In this document: one piece after another, positions 42,020-50,683 of the stretch | Position numbering within the stretch: the first letter of the stretch is position 1 | Layout of the letters: each line of letters opens with the position of its first letter | The notes under the pieces: model-generated | Databases searched by the model: none | Told to the model about the DNA's origin: nothing | What the model saw: the letters and a program-made list of their open reading frames with translations, nothing else | Source: Halobellus ruber | GTDB taxonomy: Archaea; Halobacteriota; Halobacteria; Halobacteriales; Haloferacaceae | NCBI RefSeq assembly: GCF_014212355.1 | Contig: NZ_JACKXD010000002.1 | Location: forward strand, 1-64,000 | DNA length: 64,000 nt | Direction: 5' to 3' | Made by a program: the position numbers and the translations under genes

Positions 42020-42660
42020 CCCGAGTAGCGTATTTATCCAGCAGGAGTCTACCGATACGCTGTGTTCGTGTCGGTCCCACCGATGCGATAGCCGACGGGA
42101 AAGCCGTCTACCGCTCCGCTGTTGCCGGAGCCCCGAGCAGTTTGCTCGGCATCCGTCCCTCCGTGTGGGATGGTGAAGCAACGCAGTCGAACTCCGGGCC
42201 GCTGGGCGGCGTAACAGTGCCGGGCGCAGTACTTTCACGCCCCCGCCCCGGGAGTGGGGCTTGCCGACCTCGTCCGCCGCAACCTTGCACCATCCCCGGT
42301 TCCGTGACAGGTATGTCACCAACGTTACTGTAGCAGCGTTTGCAAGTCTTCGCTCACTCGATCGCACGACGGCGTGCGATCGGATGTGCAACCAGTTGCA
42401 AACGCTACTATACCGGCGAACCGAGTCGAGTAAAACGTCGATTCAGTCCTTCGAATCGACCGTATCGAGAAAACAACGAAGCCTCAAGACCCACGTGTGT
42501 CCGGCTGACCGGCGAGGAGTTCGCCGACTCCGGGGAACAAACAGGTCCGCGAAAACGACCGCCGGACTCTCGACACGCGAGGCGGATCGGTATTCGGTAA
42601 GCCACGCGTGACCGGACGGTTCACCGGAGACGGTCGGAACGAGGGGGCCGGTCGAACTGC
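42020..42660. other. Gene-poor spacer with repeat and possible IS remnant
   Basis: 641 bp between the GlpR-type gene and the minus-strand dehydrogenase. It contains the cruciform repeat described separately (42329-42412). At 42238-42265 there is a GC-rich hairpin (GCCCC with GGGGC) inside a stretch that resembles, by eye, the 3-prime ends of haloarchaeal IS200/IS605-type elements; I cannot confirm that. No supported gene. Confidence 0.4.
42329..42412. repeat. 84-bp cruciform MITE-like repeat, copy A
   Basis: Outer arms TGTAGCAGCGTTTGCAA (42329-42345) and TTGCAAACGCTACTATA (42396-42412) are inverted repeats with two mismatches. Inside is a perfect hairpin: CGATCGCACG (42359-42368), loop ACGG, CGTGCGATCG (42373-42382). 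A diverged second copy of the right part lies at 52230-52270 in the same orientation (32 of 41 positions identical to 42372-42412). No coding capacity. Confidence 0.75.
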
Positions 42661-43692
42661 TCAGTCGTTCTTACCCGGGACGACGACTTTTTTGAGCCCG
42701 TCGTTGTTCTGCATTCGTTCGAACGCGGACGGAATCTCTCCGAGACCGATCTCCTCCGTAACCAGTGGTTCGGCGTCGATACGGCCGTGCTGAAGCAGTG
42801 TCACTGCTCGTTCGAACGTCTCGTGTGTGAGGGCAAAGGTGCCCCTGATATCGAGGTCGTTGTAGTAAACGTCGAACGGATTGATCTCCATTGTGGCGTC
42901 CTGTTTCGGGACGCCCACGATGAGTGTCGTCCCGCCGTTGGCGGTCACGTCGTACGCCTGTTGAATCGTCGGGACCAGTCCGACGACTTCGATGCCGGCG
43001 TCGACTTCGCCGATCTCCTCGCTGATGGTCTCGACGGGATCACCGGCCTCGGGGTCGACAACGAGGTCGGCGCCCATCCCCTTCGCGACCTCGCGCCGCT
43101 TCGGGTTGAGTTCCGACACCGCGATCGGACTCGCACCCCGGTTCCTGAGTGTCTGTAACAGCAGGAGGCCAATCGGCCCCGCTCCGATCACCGCGACGCT
43201 ATCACCCTGACCGACTCCGCTCCGGTCAGCGGCGTGGATACAGCACGCGAGCGGTTCGGCGAGCGCCGCATAACGGAAGGGCAGATCACCGATCAGTTCG
43301 ACGTTGCCCGCAGGGGCCTGGACGTACTCGGCGAATGAGCCGTCGAGGATGCGATCGCCGGCACCCCCGATCGAGGCCGCGTTCTCACAGAGGTTGGTTT
43401 CACCTCGCTTGCAGTACGAGCAGGCGTAACACGGGACCACGGGGTTCACCGTGACGCGGTCGCCGGACGCTAACCCATCGACGTCGTCACCGACCTCGAC
43501 GATGGTTCCAGCGCTTTCGTGCCCGAGCACTGCCGGGAAATCGACAGCAAAGGACCCACGGAACATGTGTAGGTCCGTTGCACAGACGCCGCACGCACCA
43601 ACTCGTACCACTACGTCGTTCGGCCCCGGTTCGGGCCGTTCTCGATCCCGCACTTCCATCTCACCGACATCGGTCAGTGATGCTACGCGCAC
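42661..43692 (-). CDS. Zinc-dependent medium-chain alcohol/polyol dehydrogenase
   Basis: A 343-aa MDR enzyme. Catalytic zinc: GACGVCATDLH and LGHESAGTIVEVGD. The structural zinc loop is PCYACSYCKRGETNLC with four cysteines. Cofactor motif: VAVIGAGPIGLLLLQ, with an acidic residue after strand 2 (AVSELNPKR), favouring NAD. Start is the GTG at 43692. Relatives oxidise sugar alcohols or sugars (L-threonine, sorbitol, galactitol types); the substrate is open. It belongs with the SDR just upstream on the same strand. Confidence 0.88.
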   Translation of the reverse strand: MRVASLTDVGEMEVRDRERPEPGPNDVVVRVGACGVCATDLHMFRGSFAVDFPAVLGHESAGTIVEVGDDVDGLASGDRVTVNPVVPCYACSYCKRGETNLCENAASIGGAGDRILDGSFAEYVQAPAGNVELIGDLPFRYAALAEPLACCIHAADRSGVGQGDSVAVIGAGPIGLLLLQTLRNRGASPIAVSELNPKRREVAKGMGADLVVDPEAGDPVETISEEIGEVDAGIEVVGLVPTIQQAYDVTANGGTTLIVGVPKQDATMEINPFDVYYNDLDIRGTFALTHETFERAVTLLQHGRIDAEPLVTEEIGLGEIPSAFERMQNNDGLKKVVVPGKND

Positions 43693-43923
43693 TGTCGTCT
43701 CCGTGGACGGGTGCTTGCTCGTTTCTTCGTCCGCGTATCCGTACTGTGTACGTACATCATAGCTCTCGTTTCGTCGTTGAAGTCACAGAAATCCGACGGT
43801 GGGTGGAGGACTGAGGGTTCATCGAACACGAGCGAGTCATTCACACAACCTCGTCTCGAACCGATATGGTCGGAGCCTGAACATAAATGTTGGCACCGTC
43901 GGTCGGGATGCTGCCGACGGTAG

Positions 43924-44700
43924 TCATCGATTATCGAGTCGCCAACTGTCGATGGGGACCTGCCCGCCGTCGACGCGGAGTTCGTGACCGTTGATGTAAT
44001 CGCTCGCCGGGGAGGCCAGGAACGTAACCGCGTCGGCGACTTCATCCGGTTCAGCGAACCGTCCCAGTGGGTTGTTGTCGAGAATTTGCTCTGTGACCGC
44101 GTCACTGAAGTCGTCGGTTAGCCTCGTGTTGGCCCACCCGGGGGCGACAGCGTTGACTCGGATCCCCTCCCGCCCGAGTTCGAGAGCCAGGCTCTTCGTC
44201 AACCCCAGGAGGCTGTACTTCGCAACGTCGTAGGCGGGTGACATCCCGACGCCGTTCTTGGTGTGGATCGATGTGAAATTGATTATCTTCCCGTATCCCC
44301 GCTCTACCATCCCGTCGACCACTTCGCGGGTACAGTGTAGTGCCCCGCCCAGGTGGACGTCCAAATTGTGGTCAAAGGTCCAGTCGTTGGTCTCGTCTGT
44401 GAACGGCCCCGCGTCGCCCACGCCTGCATTGTTGACGAGAACGTCGATCGGCCCGAGTTCATCTTCCGCCGTCTCGACCATCGCAGCGACTTCTGCCTCA
44501 TCGCTTACGTCCGCGGGGACGCCGATGGCGTCGACGCCGAGGTCGCGAACGTCCGCTGCCGTCTCCTTCACCACTTCCTTGTCGATGTCGTTGACAACGA
44601 CATCCGCCCCGTTTCGTGCCAGCGCTTCGGCAGACGCCCGTCCCATTCCTCGACCCGATCCGCTGATGAGTGCCGTCTTTCCTGTGAGGGTGTAATCCAT
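43924..44700 (-). CDS. SDR family oxidoreductase
   Basis: A 258-aa classical SDR: TALISGSGRGMGRASAEALA, VVVNDIDKE (Asp, NAD-type), LVNNAGVGDAGP, IINFTSIHTKNG, AYDVAKYSL (YxxxK) and RVNAVAPGWANTRLTDDFS. It ends NGHELRVDGGQVPIDSW. It lies divergent from the ABC importer and upstream of the zinc dehydrogenase, so both probably act on the imported compound. Confidence 0.88.
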   Translation of the reverse strand: MDYTLTGKTALISGSGRGMGRASAEALARNGADVVVNDIDKEVVKETAADVRDLGVDAIGVPADVSDEAEVAAMVETAEDELGPIDVLVNNAGVGDAGPFTDETNDWTFDHNLDVHLGGALHCTREVVDGMVERGYGKIINFTSIHTKNGVGMSPAYDVAKYSLLGLTKSLALELGREGIRVNAVAPGWANTRLTDDFSDAVTEQILDNNPLGRFAEPDEVADAVTFLASPASDYINGHELRVDGGQVPIDSWRLDNR

Positions 44701-44751
44701 TATACTACGTCGATTCTCCCGGGATCAGTAATAAAGCCACCGTGGCAAAGG

Positions 44752-44758
44752 TTTATAT
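44752..44758 (+). promoter_or_regulatory. TATA box of the sugar ABC importer operon
   Basis: TTTATAT, 34-40 nt before the binding-protein ATG (44792), preceded by purine-rich GGCAAAGG that could be the TFB-recognised element. The interval to the ATG is AT-rich with a partial dyad (ATCATT...AATTGAT), a possible operator. Confidence 0.55.
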
Positions 44759-44791
44759 CTAATCATTATTAATTGATCAGCGGAGCCAAGT

Positions 44792-46249
44792 ATGAGAGAC
44801 GATATCAACCGGCGGCAGTATTTAAAAGCAGCAGGCGTGACCGGGTTAGGCGTCTTGGGTTCCCTCGCAGGTTGTACCCGCGGTGGATCAGGCGGTGGAT
44901 CCGGCGACAGTGGATCCGGCGACAGTGGATCCGGCAGCGGTGGAACCACCAGCGGCGGTGATGGTTCGGGCTCGTCCGAGGACCTCCCGATCCCGCTCAG
45001 CGAATACGACAGCGCAGACATCGAGTGGCAGCAGTTCGAAGGCGATCAGATCAACATCGGCGCAGTCGCACACCCCTGGGTCGACGCGATAAAACCCGCA
45101 ATCCCCGTCTTCGAGGAGCTCACGGGGATCGACGTTGTCTGGAACATTCTGCCGGAAAACCAGTTCCGGACGAAGCGCCAGACTGACGTCAGCACCGGTT
45201 CGGGGCAGTTCGACGTCTTCTTCATGGACCAGGTCGTCAACCAGTTCCGTAACGAGGGTTGGCTTCAGCCCCTTGATCCGTACATCAACGACGGCAGCCT
45301 GTTCGACGAGAGCTGGTACGGTATGGACGACCTGTTCGAGTCGTCAATCTGGCAGGCTCACGGTGGGGGCTACAGCGACAACTGGACTGGAATGCCGATC
45401 ACCGTCGAGGTCCAGACCCAGTTCTACCGGGAAGACCTCTACGAGAAACACGGGCTGGAGGTCGCAGAGACGTGGCAGCACCACCGTGAGAACGCCAAGG
45501 TCATCCACGAGGAGGAGTCCGACATCGTCGGGACCGCCGGTCGGGGGCAGAAGGGCTACGGGATGAACATCTACATCCTGAATACGCTCCTTCGCCAGAA
45601 AGGGTCGAAGCTCTGGACCGAATTCCCGACCGACTCCGGGTTGGACACCCAGGGCGTCATCGAAGCAGCGGACTACTACACGAGTCTGCTTCAGGACTAC
45701 GGCCCCGATGGGGCATCGACCCAAGCGTGGTCCGACGTGCTCGCGACGATGCAGGAGGGCCGCGCCGGTCAAATCGTTGCCGATGCGAATCTGTTCTGGG
45801 GCGGTCTGACGGGCGAGGATTCGAGCGTCGCGGATAGCGTCCAAATCACCAAAGTGCCCAAGCCAGAAGGCGGTGAGCTGAACCCCAACGCGTTCAACTG
45901 GCAGATTTCAACGTCGCAGGCCGCCAGCAACTCCGAGCAGGCGTTCCTCTTTATGATGTGGGCGACGTCCGAGCCGACCAACACCTGGATGCACACGGAT
46001 AACGGCGCCGTGTTCTCCGTGCGGCAGTCCGTCTGGGAGAACGACGACTACATCTCGCAAGTTGGCGAGGACTTCGCGCGGGTCTCGCTCGAATCGCTGA
46101 AGGTTTCGTCGCCGGACCCGTTCGACCGCAAGTATCCCGAATGGGGACAGCGGTACTCCGAGGAACTCCAGAAGGCCCTCGCGGGCCAGAAAGGCGCCGA
46201 AGCGGCGATGAAAGACGCCGCGAAAGCCGCCGAAGACATCTACAGCTGA
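44792..46249 (+). CDS. Sugar ABC transporter substrate-binding lipoprotein
   Basis: A 485-aa protein. RRQYLKAAGVTGLGVLGSLAGC is a Tat signal with lipobox, so Cys28 is lipid-anchored. A Gly/Ser/Asp linker (~30-62) with a repeated SGSGD unit separates it from the family 1 extracellular binding fold (INIGAVAHPWVDAIKPAIPVFEELTGIDVVW ... DVFFMDQVVNQF ... GMPITVEVQTQFYREDLYEKHGLEVAETW). C-terminal helices follow. It delivers a sugar, oligosaccharide or polyol to the permease pair downstream. Confidence 0.92.
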   Translation: MRDDINRRQYLKAAGVTGLGVLGSLAGCTRGGSGGGSGDSGSGDSGSGSGGTTSGGDGSGSSEDLPIPLSEYDSADIEWQQFEGDQINIGAVAHPWVDAIKPAIPVFEELTGIDVVWNILPENQFRTKRQTDVSTGSGQFDVFFMDQVVNQFRNEGWLQPLDPYINDGSLFDESWYGMDDLFESSIWQAHGGGYSDNWTGMPITVEVQTQFYREDLYEKHGLEVAETWQHHRENAKVIHEEESDIVGTAGRGQKGYGMNIYILNTLLRQKGSKLWTEFPTDSGLDTQGVIEAADYYTSLLQDYGPDGASTQAWSDVLATMQEGRAGQIVADANLFWGGLTGEDSSVADSVQITKVPKPEGGELNPNAFNWQISTSQAASNSEQAFLFMMWATSEPTNTWMHTDNGAVFSVRQSVWENDDYISQVGEDFARVSLESLKVSSPDPFDRKYPEWGQRYSEELQKALAGQKGAEAAMKDAAKAAEDIYS

Positions 46250-46290
46250 GGCATAAACCAACACCGGGGTGATTTCTCCGATACACATCT

Positions 46291-47223
46291 ATGAGCACAC
46301 AAACACAGACAGAGACGACCAACAGATCGGGGCTCGCTCAGGTTCGGGACCTGTGGAACGAGTACCTGCCGTACTGGATGATCGCACCGATGGTGCTGGT
46401 GATGGTGATGATCACCTTCTTCCCCGGTGCGTACGACCTGTATCTCAGCCTGATCGAAGAGCCCACAGTAAACGTCTTCGCGGCCGAGTTCGTCGGACTG
46501 GAGCACTACGAAACGGCGTTCACTCGCGGCGGCGCAATCCACTCGTTCGTCATCACGATCACCGTCGTTGTCAGTGCGCTGGTGCTTGAGAGTCTCCTCG
46601 GCTTCCTTCTGGCGGCGTTCGTGGCTGGGGTCGACTCCGGTCGGCTCAAGTCCTTCTACCGCGTCCTATTCATTCTCCCGATGGCCGTCGCCCCCGTGTC
46701 GCTGGCGACGATCGGGCGGATCATGTTGAACACCGAGATCGGTGTCATCCCGTACGTCATCAACACGTTGACGCCGCTAACGGCGCCGGCGTTCCTCGCG
46801 GATGTACCACTGCTGACCGTGATCCTGCTCGACACGTGGAACTGGACGCCGTTCATGTTCATCATCTTCTACGCCGGCCTCTCGTCGGTACCCGACACGC
46901 TGGTCGAGGCCTCGCGAATCGACGGCGCACCGCTGTGGCGGCGGTACGTTCACGTCATCATTCCGTACATCAAGCCGGTGGTGTTCGTCGCTGTCCTGAT
47001 CAGGATGATCGACCTGTTCCGGACGTTCGGCGTGGTGTACGGGCTGACCCAGGGTGGGCCGGGGACGGCCACCCAGTTGGTGAGCATTAACATCTACGAA
47101 CAGATGTTCATCAACAACGCACCGGGCGTTGCGACCGCGATTGCGGTCGTCTACCTCATCTTCGTCATCGCGATCGCGAACGTCATTATCGCGAAGGTCG
47201 GCTTCGAGGGGGTGTGGGACTGA
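46291..47223 (+). CDS. Sugar ABC transporter permease (MalF/UgpA type)
   Basis: A 310-aa permease with six membrane helices. The EAA loop is EASRIDGAPLWRRYVHVIIPYIKPVVF, where it docks on the ATPase. Start ATG 46291 (MSTQTQTETTNRSGLAQ). The stop overlaps the next ATG (TGATG). Operon: binding protein, this permease, second permease, ATPase. Confidence 0.92.
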   Translation: MSTQTQTETTNRSGLAQVRDLWNEYLPYWMIAPMVLVMVMITFFPGAYDLYLSLIEEPTVNVFAAEFVGLEHYETAFTRGGAIHSFVITITVVVSALVLESLLGFLLAAFVAGVDSGRLKSFYRVLFILPMAVAPVSLATIGRIMLNTEIGVIPYVINTLTPLTAPAFLADVPLLTVILLDTWNWTPFMFIIFYAGLSSVPDTLVEASRIDGAPLWRRYVHVIIPYIKPVVFVAVLIRMIDLFRTFGVVYGLTQGGPGTATQLVSINIYEQMFINNAPGVATAIAVVYLIFVIAIANVIIAKVGFEGVWD

Positions 47224-48098
47224 TGGCGACGTCGGACACCACCCCCGGTTCGTCACAGCGGTTCGAGAAGGGGACCCGCGAGACGCTCGTCACGATCGCC
47301 CGCCACGCCTTCCTCCTCACGTGGTCGTTCATCGTGCTGTTCCCGCTGTACTGGCTCGCGTCCATGTCGTTGAAGCCTCCGGGGCAGGCGAACTCGCTCC
47401 CGCCGGACTGGATCTTCCTGCCGACGGTGTACAACTACCTTCAACTCGTCCAGAGTTCGGATTTCGTTGCGGCGTTCGCTAACAGCCTGCTTATGGTCGG
47501 GGCGTCGGTGGTTCTCGTCCTGCTGATCGGCGTGCCGGCGGCATACGTCCTCTCGCGGTACGACATCCCGAAAGAGCGGGACGTCCTCGTGTGGATCCTC
47601 TCCTCGCGGATGCTCCCGCCCATCGCTGTCGTGCTTCCGTTCTTTATCATCTTCCAAACGTTCAACCTGTTTGACAGCAAGATCGGTATGGTTCTTATGT
47701 ACGTCAGCATCAACCTCTCGTTGGTCGTCTGGGTGATGAAGGCGTTTTTCGACGGGATCCCCGAGACGCTGGAGGAAGCCGCGCGCGTCGACGGCGCAAC
47801 CCAGTTTCAGGGGTTTATGAAGATCATCCTCCCGGCGGCCAAACCGGGCATCTTCTCGGTCGCGATCATCAGCTTCATTTTCGCGTGGATCGAGTTGTTG
47901 TTCGGGCTCGTGCTGACGAGCTTCAAGGCGGTGCCAGTCACGTTGTTCGTGTACTCGTTCATCGGCTCGCGCTCGATCGAATGGTCGATGCTCGCGGCGG
48001 CCTCGACGGCGATGATCATCCCCGTCGGGATCTTCCTGATCCTGGTGAACAAGTACCTCGCAGCAGGACTCAGCTTCGGCGTGGTGATCAAGGAATGA
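47223..48098 (+). CDS. Sugar ABC transporter permease (MalG/UgpE type)
   Basis: A 291-aa permease with six membrane helices. FPLYWLASMSLKPPGQ is the typical N-terminal segment of MalG-like proteins, and the EAA loop is EEAARVDGATQFQGFMKIILPAAKPGIFSV. I choose ATG 47223, overlapping the previous stop, over a GTG three codons earlier. It pairs with the preceding permease. Confidence 0.92.
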   Translation: MATSDTTPGSSQRFEKGTRETLVTIARHAFLLTWSFIVLFPLYWLASMSLKPPGQANSLPPDWIFLPTVYNYLQLVQSSDFVAAFANSLLMVGASVVLVLLIGVPAAYVLSRYDIPKERDVLVWILSSRMLPPIAVVLPFFIIFQTFNLFDSKIGMVLMYVSINLSLVVWVMKAFFDGIPETLEEAARVDGATQFQGFMKIILPAAKPGIFSVAIISFIFAWIELLFGLVLTSFKAVPVTLFVYSFIGSRSIEWSMLAAASTAMIIPVGIFLILVNKYLAAGLSFGVVIKE

Positions 48099-48180
48099 GG
48101 CCCACTGTCGACAACACCGACCGCTCGCAACACACGCTCTCGTTGCAGAGGGTTGACAACCACTCCACGGAGGCAACACA

Positions 48181-49329
48181 ATGGCAGACATCACGCTAAA
48201 CAACGTCACGAAACGCTTCGGAGAGGGTGGAGACGCGATCCTCGCAGTCGACGATGTCTCTCTCGAGATCGAAGACGGGGAGTTCGTCGTCTTCGTCGGT
48301 CCATCCGGGAGCGGCAAGTCGACACTGATGCGTATCGTCGCCGGGCTCGAAACCCAATCCGAGGGTGACGTGTACATCGGCGATACGCTCGTCAACGAAC
48401 TCGGACCGCGCGCGCGGGACATCGCAATGGTGTTCCAGAACTACGCGCTGTACCCGAATATGACCGTCGAGGGGAACATGTCGTTCGGGCTGAAGATGTC
48501 GACAGAGCTCTCGGACTCCGAGATCGAAACGCAAGTGACCGAGACCGCCGAGATGATGGGTATCGGGGACTTGCTGGATAGCAAGCCCGGCGAGCTCTCC
48601 GGTGGGCAACAACAGCGCGTCGCGCTGGGTCGGGCCATCGTCCGTGACCCGAACGTGTTCCTGATGGACGAGCCGCTCTCCAATCTGGACGCGAAGCTAC
48701 GGACGACGATGCGTACCGAGATCAATCGGCTACAGAACGATCTCGGCGTGACAACGCTGTACGTCACGCACGACCAGACTGAGGCGATGACGATGGGCGA
48801 CCGGTTGGTTGTTCTCGACCACGGCGAACTCCAGCAGGTCGGCACGCCAGTGGAGTGTTTCTACCGTCCGGTAAACCAGTTCGTCGCGGGCTTCATCGGC
48901 TCGCCCTCGATGAACTTCTTCAACGGTCACCTCGACGGGGGGACGCTCCGCGCCGACGGCTTCGATTACGAACTCACCGAACGGATGCAAGCATCAGTCG
49001 ACGGCACCACCGAGGTCACGCTCGGCATCCGCCCGGAGGACGTCACGCTCCACGACGGCGCACACGCCGACTACGAGTTCGAGGCGGTCGTGGATGTCGT
49101 CGAGCCGATGGGAAGCATCGCCTACGTGTATCTCCGTCCGAAGGACCAGGAGATAGACCAGACGTTCGTCGTCGAGGCTGACGGACGACGTCCGATCACC
49201 GAAGGGGAGTACATCGAGGTCGAATTCCCCGCCGAAGATGTCCACCTCTTCGATGGGGAAACGGGGGAGACGATCCACCAGCGTGAACTCGAGTCGGAGG
49301 GGCAAGTCACGGTGAGCGAGCAAGCGTAG
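48181..49329 (+). CDS. Sugar ABC transporter ATP-binding protein (MalK/UgpC type)
   Basis: A 382-aa ATPase. Walker A GPSGSGKST, Q-loop FQNYALYPNM, signature LSGGQQQR, Walker B VFLMDEPLSNLDAKLR and switch His in YVTHDQTEAM. Residues ~240-382 form the OB-like regulatory domain (LGIRPEDVTLHDG). It energises import by the adjacent permeases; such ATPases can serve several importers. Starts 82 nt after the second permease. Confidence 0.94.
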   Translation: MADITLNNVTKRFGEGGDAILAVDDVSLEIEDGEFVVFVGPSGSGKSTLMRIVAGLETQSEGDVYIGDTLVNELGPRARDIAMVFQNYALYPNMTVEGNMSFGLKMSTELSDSEIETQVTETAEMMGIGDLLDSKPGELSGGQQQRVALGRAIVRDPNVFLMDEPLSNLDAKLRTTMRTEINRLQNDLGVTTLYVTHDQTEAMTMGDRLVVLDHGELQQVGTPVECFYRPVNQFVAGFIGSPSMNFFNGHLDGGTLRADGFDYELTERMQASVDGTTEVTLGIRPEDVTLHDGAHADYEFEAVVDVVEPMGSIAYVYLRPKDQEIDQTFVVEADGRRPITEGEYIEVEFPAEDVHLFDGETGETIHQRELESEGQVTVSEQA

Positions 49330-49446
49330 TCCGTCCGTAGTTCGCACAACGATCCGCCAGCTTCCGTTGTACGGTGTGCGCCTGCCCGTTCCCCGTGACG
49401 ACACTGACACGGCCGAGCGCGGCGATCCCGTCACCCCTGCCAAATC

Positions 49447-49454
49447 TATTAATA
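49447..49454 (+). promoter_or_regulatory. TATA box of the polyol dehydrogenase gene
   Basis: TATTAATA, 23-30 nt upstream of the ATG at 49477. This gives the dehydrogenase its own promoter, separate from the ABC operon. Confidence 0.5.
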
Positions 49455-49476
49455 CCTGTACACCGAGCTTTTTTAT

Positions 49477-50508
49477 ATGAGAACGGCAGTACTGATCGAA
49501 CCCCATCAGTTCGAGCTTCAGGATCGCCCCCGACCATCGCCAGGTCCGGACGAGGTCCTCGTCGCCGTCGGGGAAGTGGGTATCTGCGGGTCGGACGTGC
49601 ACTACTATGAACACGGCCGTATCGGGGATATCGTCGTCGAGGACCCGCTCGTTCTCGGTCACGAGAGTGCCGGAACGGTGATCGATACCGGTGAGAACGT
49701 TGCCACACTCGAACCGGGCGACCGCGTGGCACTTGAGCCAGGTGTCCCGTGTCGACGGTGCAGTCACTGTACGGGAGGCGACTACCATCTCTGCGCGGAC
49801 GTTCGGTTTATGGCGACACCGCCCCACGACGGTTCATTCGCCGAATACGTGTCCTGGCCGGAAGACTTCGCCTACAAGCTGCCGACGACCGTCTCGACCA
49901 CTGAGGGGGCACTCTGTGAACCGCTTTCCGTCGGCATCCACGCCTGTCGTCGTGGAAACGTTGGCACGGGCGACACTGTACTCGTGACCGGTGCGGGACC
50001 GATTGGACTGATGATACTGGAAGCCGCCCGGGCGACCGGAGCGACCGACATCATCCTGACCGACGTTGTCGAGGAGAAACTCGCGTTCGCGCGCGAACGA
50101 GGGGCCGATCTCGCGGTCAACGTCGCGGAGGCGGATCTGGAAGCGGCTGTCGACCAGTATACCGACGGCGTCGGGGTCGATGTCGTTGTCGAGGCGTCCG
50201 GTGCAGCCTCGTCTATTCGATCCACGCTCGATGCGGTCAAGCGAGGGGGTACCGTAGTCCTGGTCGGACTCGCAAACGAGGCGACAGTTCCGTTCGACGT
50301 CCTCGATATTATCGACAACGAACTCGACGTCCTCGGATCCTTCCGATACAAGAACACCTACCCGGCAGCGATCGACCTCTTGGCGGATGGCGTTGTCGAT
50401 GTCGAAGGGATTGTCGAATTCGAATCAACGCTTGCGGACATCGACGACGCCTTCCAGCGAGCGATGGATCCGAGCGTCGTCAAGGGAATGATTACGATAG
50501 ACAGGTGA
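49477..50508 (+). CDS. Zinc-dependent polyol (sorbitol/xylitol-type) dehydrogenase
   Basis: A 343-aa MDR enzyme very like sorbitol/xylitol dehydrogenases: VGICGSDVHYYEHGRIGDIVVEDPLVLGHESAGTV is nearly diagnostic, followed by PCRRCSHCTGGDYHLC (structural zinc), FAEYVSWPEDFAYKLP and VLVTGAGPIGLMILEAARATGATDIILTD (NAD motif). It should oxidise a polyol at C2 to a ketose, which the PfkB-like kinase downstream might phosphorylate. Confidence 0.9.
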   Translation: MRTAVLIEPHQFELQDRPRPSPGPDEVLVAVGEVGICGSDVHYYEHGRIGDIVVEDPLVLGHESAGTVIDTGENVATLEPGDRVALEPGVPCRRCSHCTGGDYHLCADVRFMATPPHDGSFAEYVSWPEDFAYKLPTTVSTTEGALCEPLSVGIHACRRGNVGTGDTVLVTGAGPIGLMILEAARATGATDIILTDVVEEKLAFARERGADLAVNVAEADLEAAVDQYTDGVGVDVVVEASGAASSIRSTLDAVKRGGTVVLVGLANEATVPFDVLDIIDNELDVLGSFRYKNTYPAAIDLLADGVVDVEGIVEFESTLADIDDAFQRAMDPSVVKGMITIDR

Positions 50509-50651
50509 GTGTCCGAACTGACCGGTCCTGTCGAATTACGTGCCGTGACTGTGCCTACGCATGGACTCCTGGGACGACCCGCCGGTGGGACCTTCGACCC
50601 CCCGTCTCGAACATTCTGCCTCCCACGGTCGCTCTCCGGAGCACCACTACT

Positions 50652-50659
50652 GATTTAAC
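50652..50659 (+). promoter_or_regulatory. TATA-like box of the PfkB-like kinase gene
   Basis: GATTTAAC, 25-32 nt before the ATG at 50684, fitting a leaderless transcript. Confidence 0.45.
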
Positions 50660-50683
50660 AACTGGTCGTGTGGCTACCCGACG

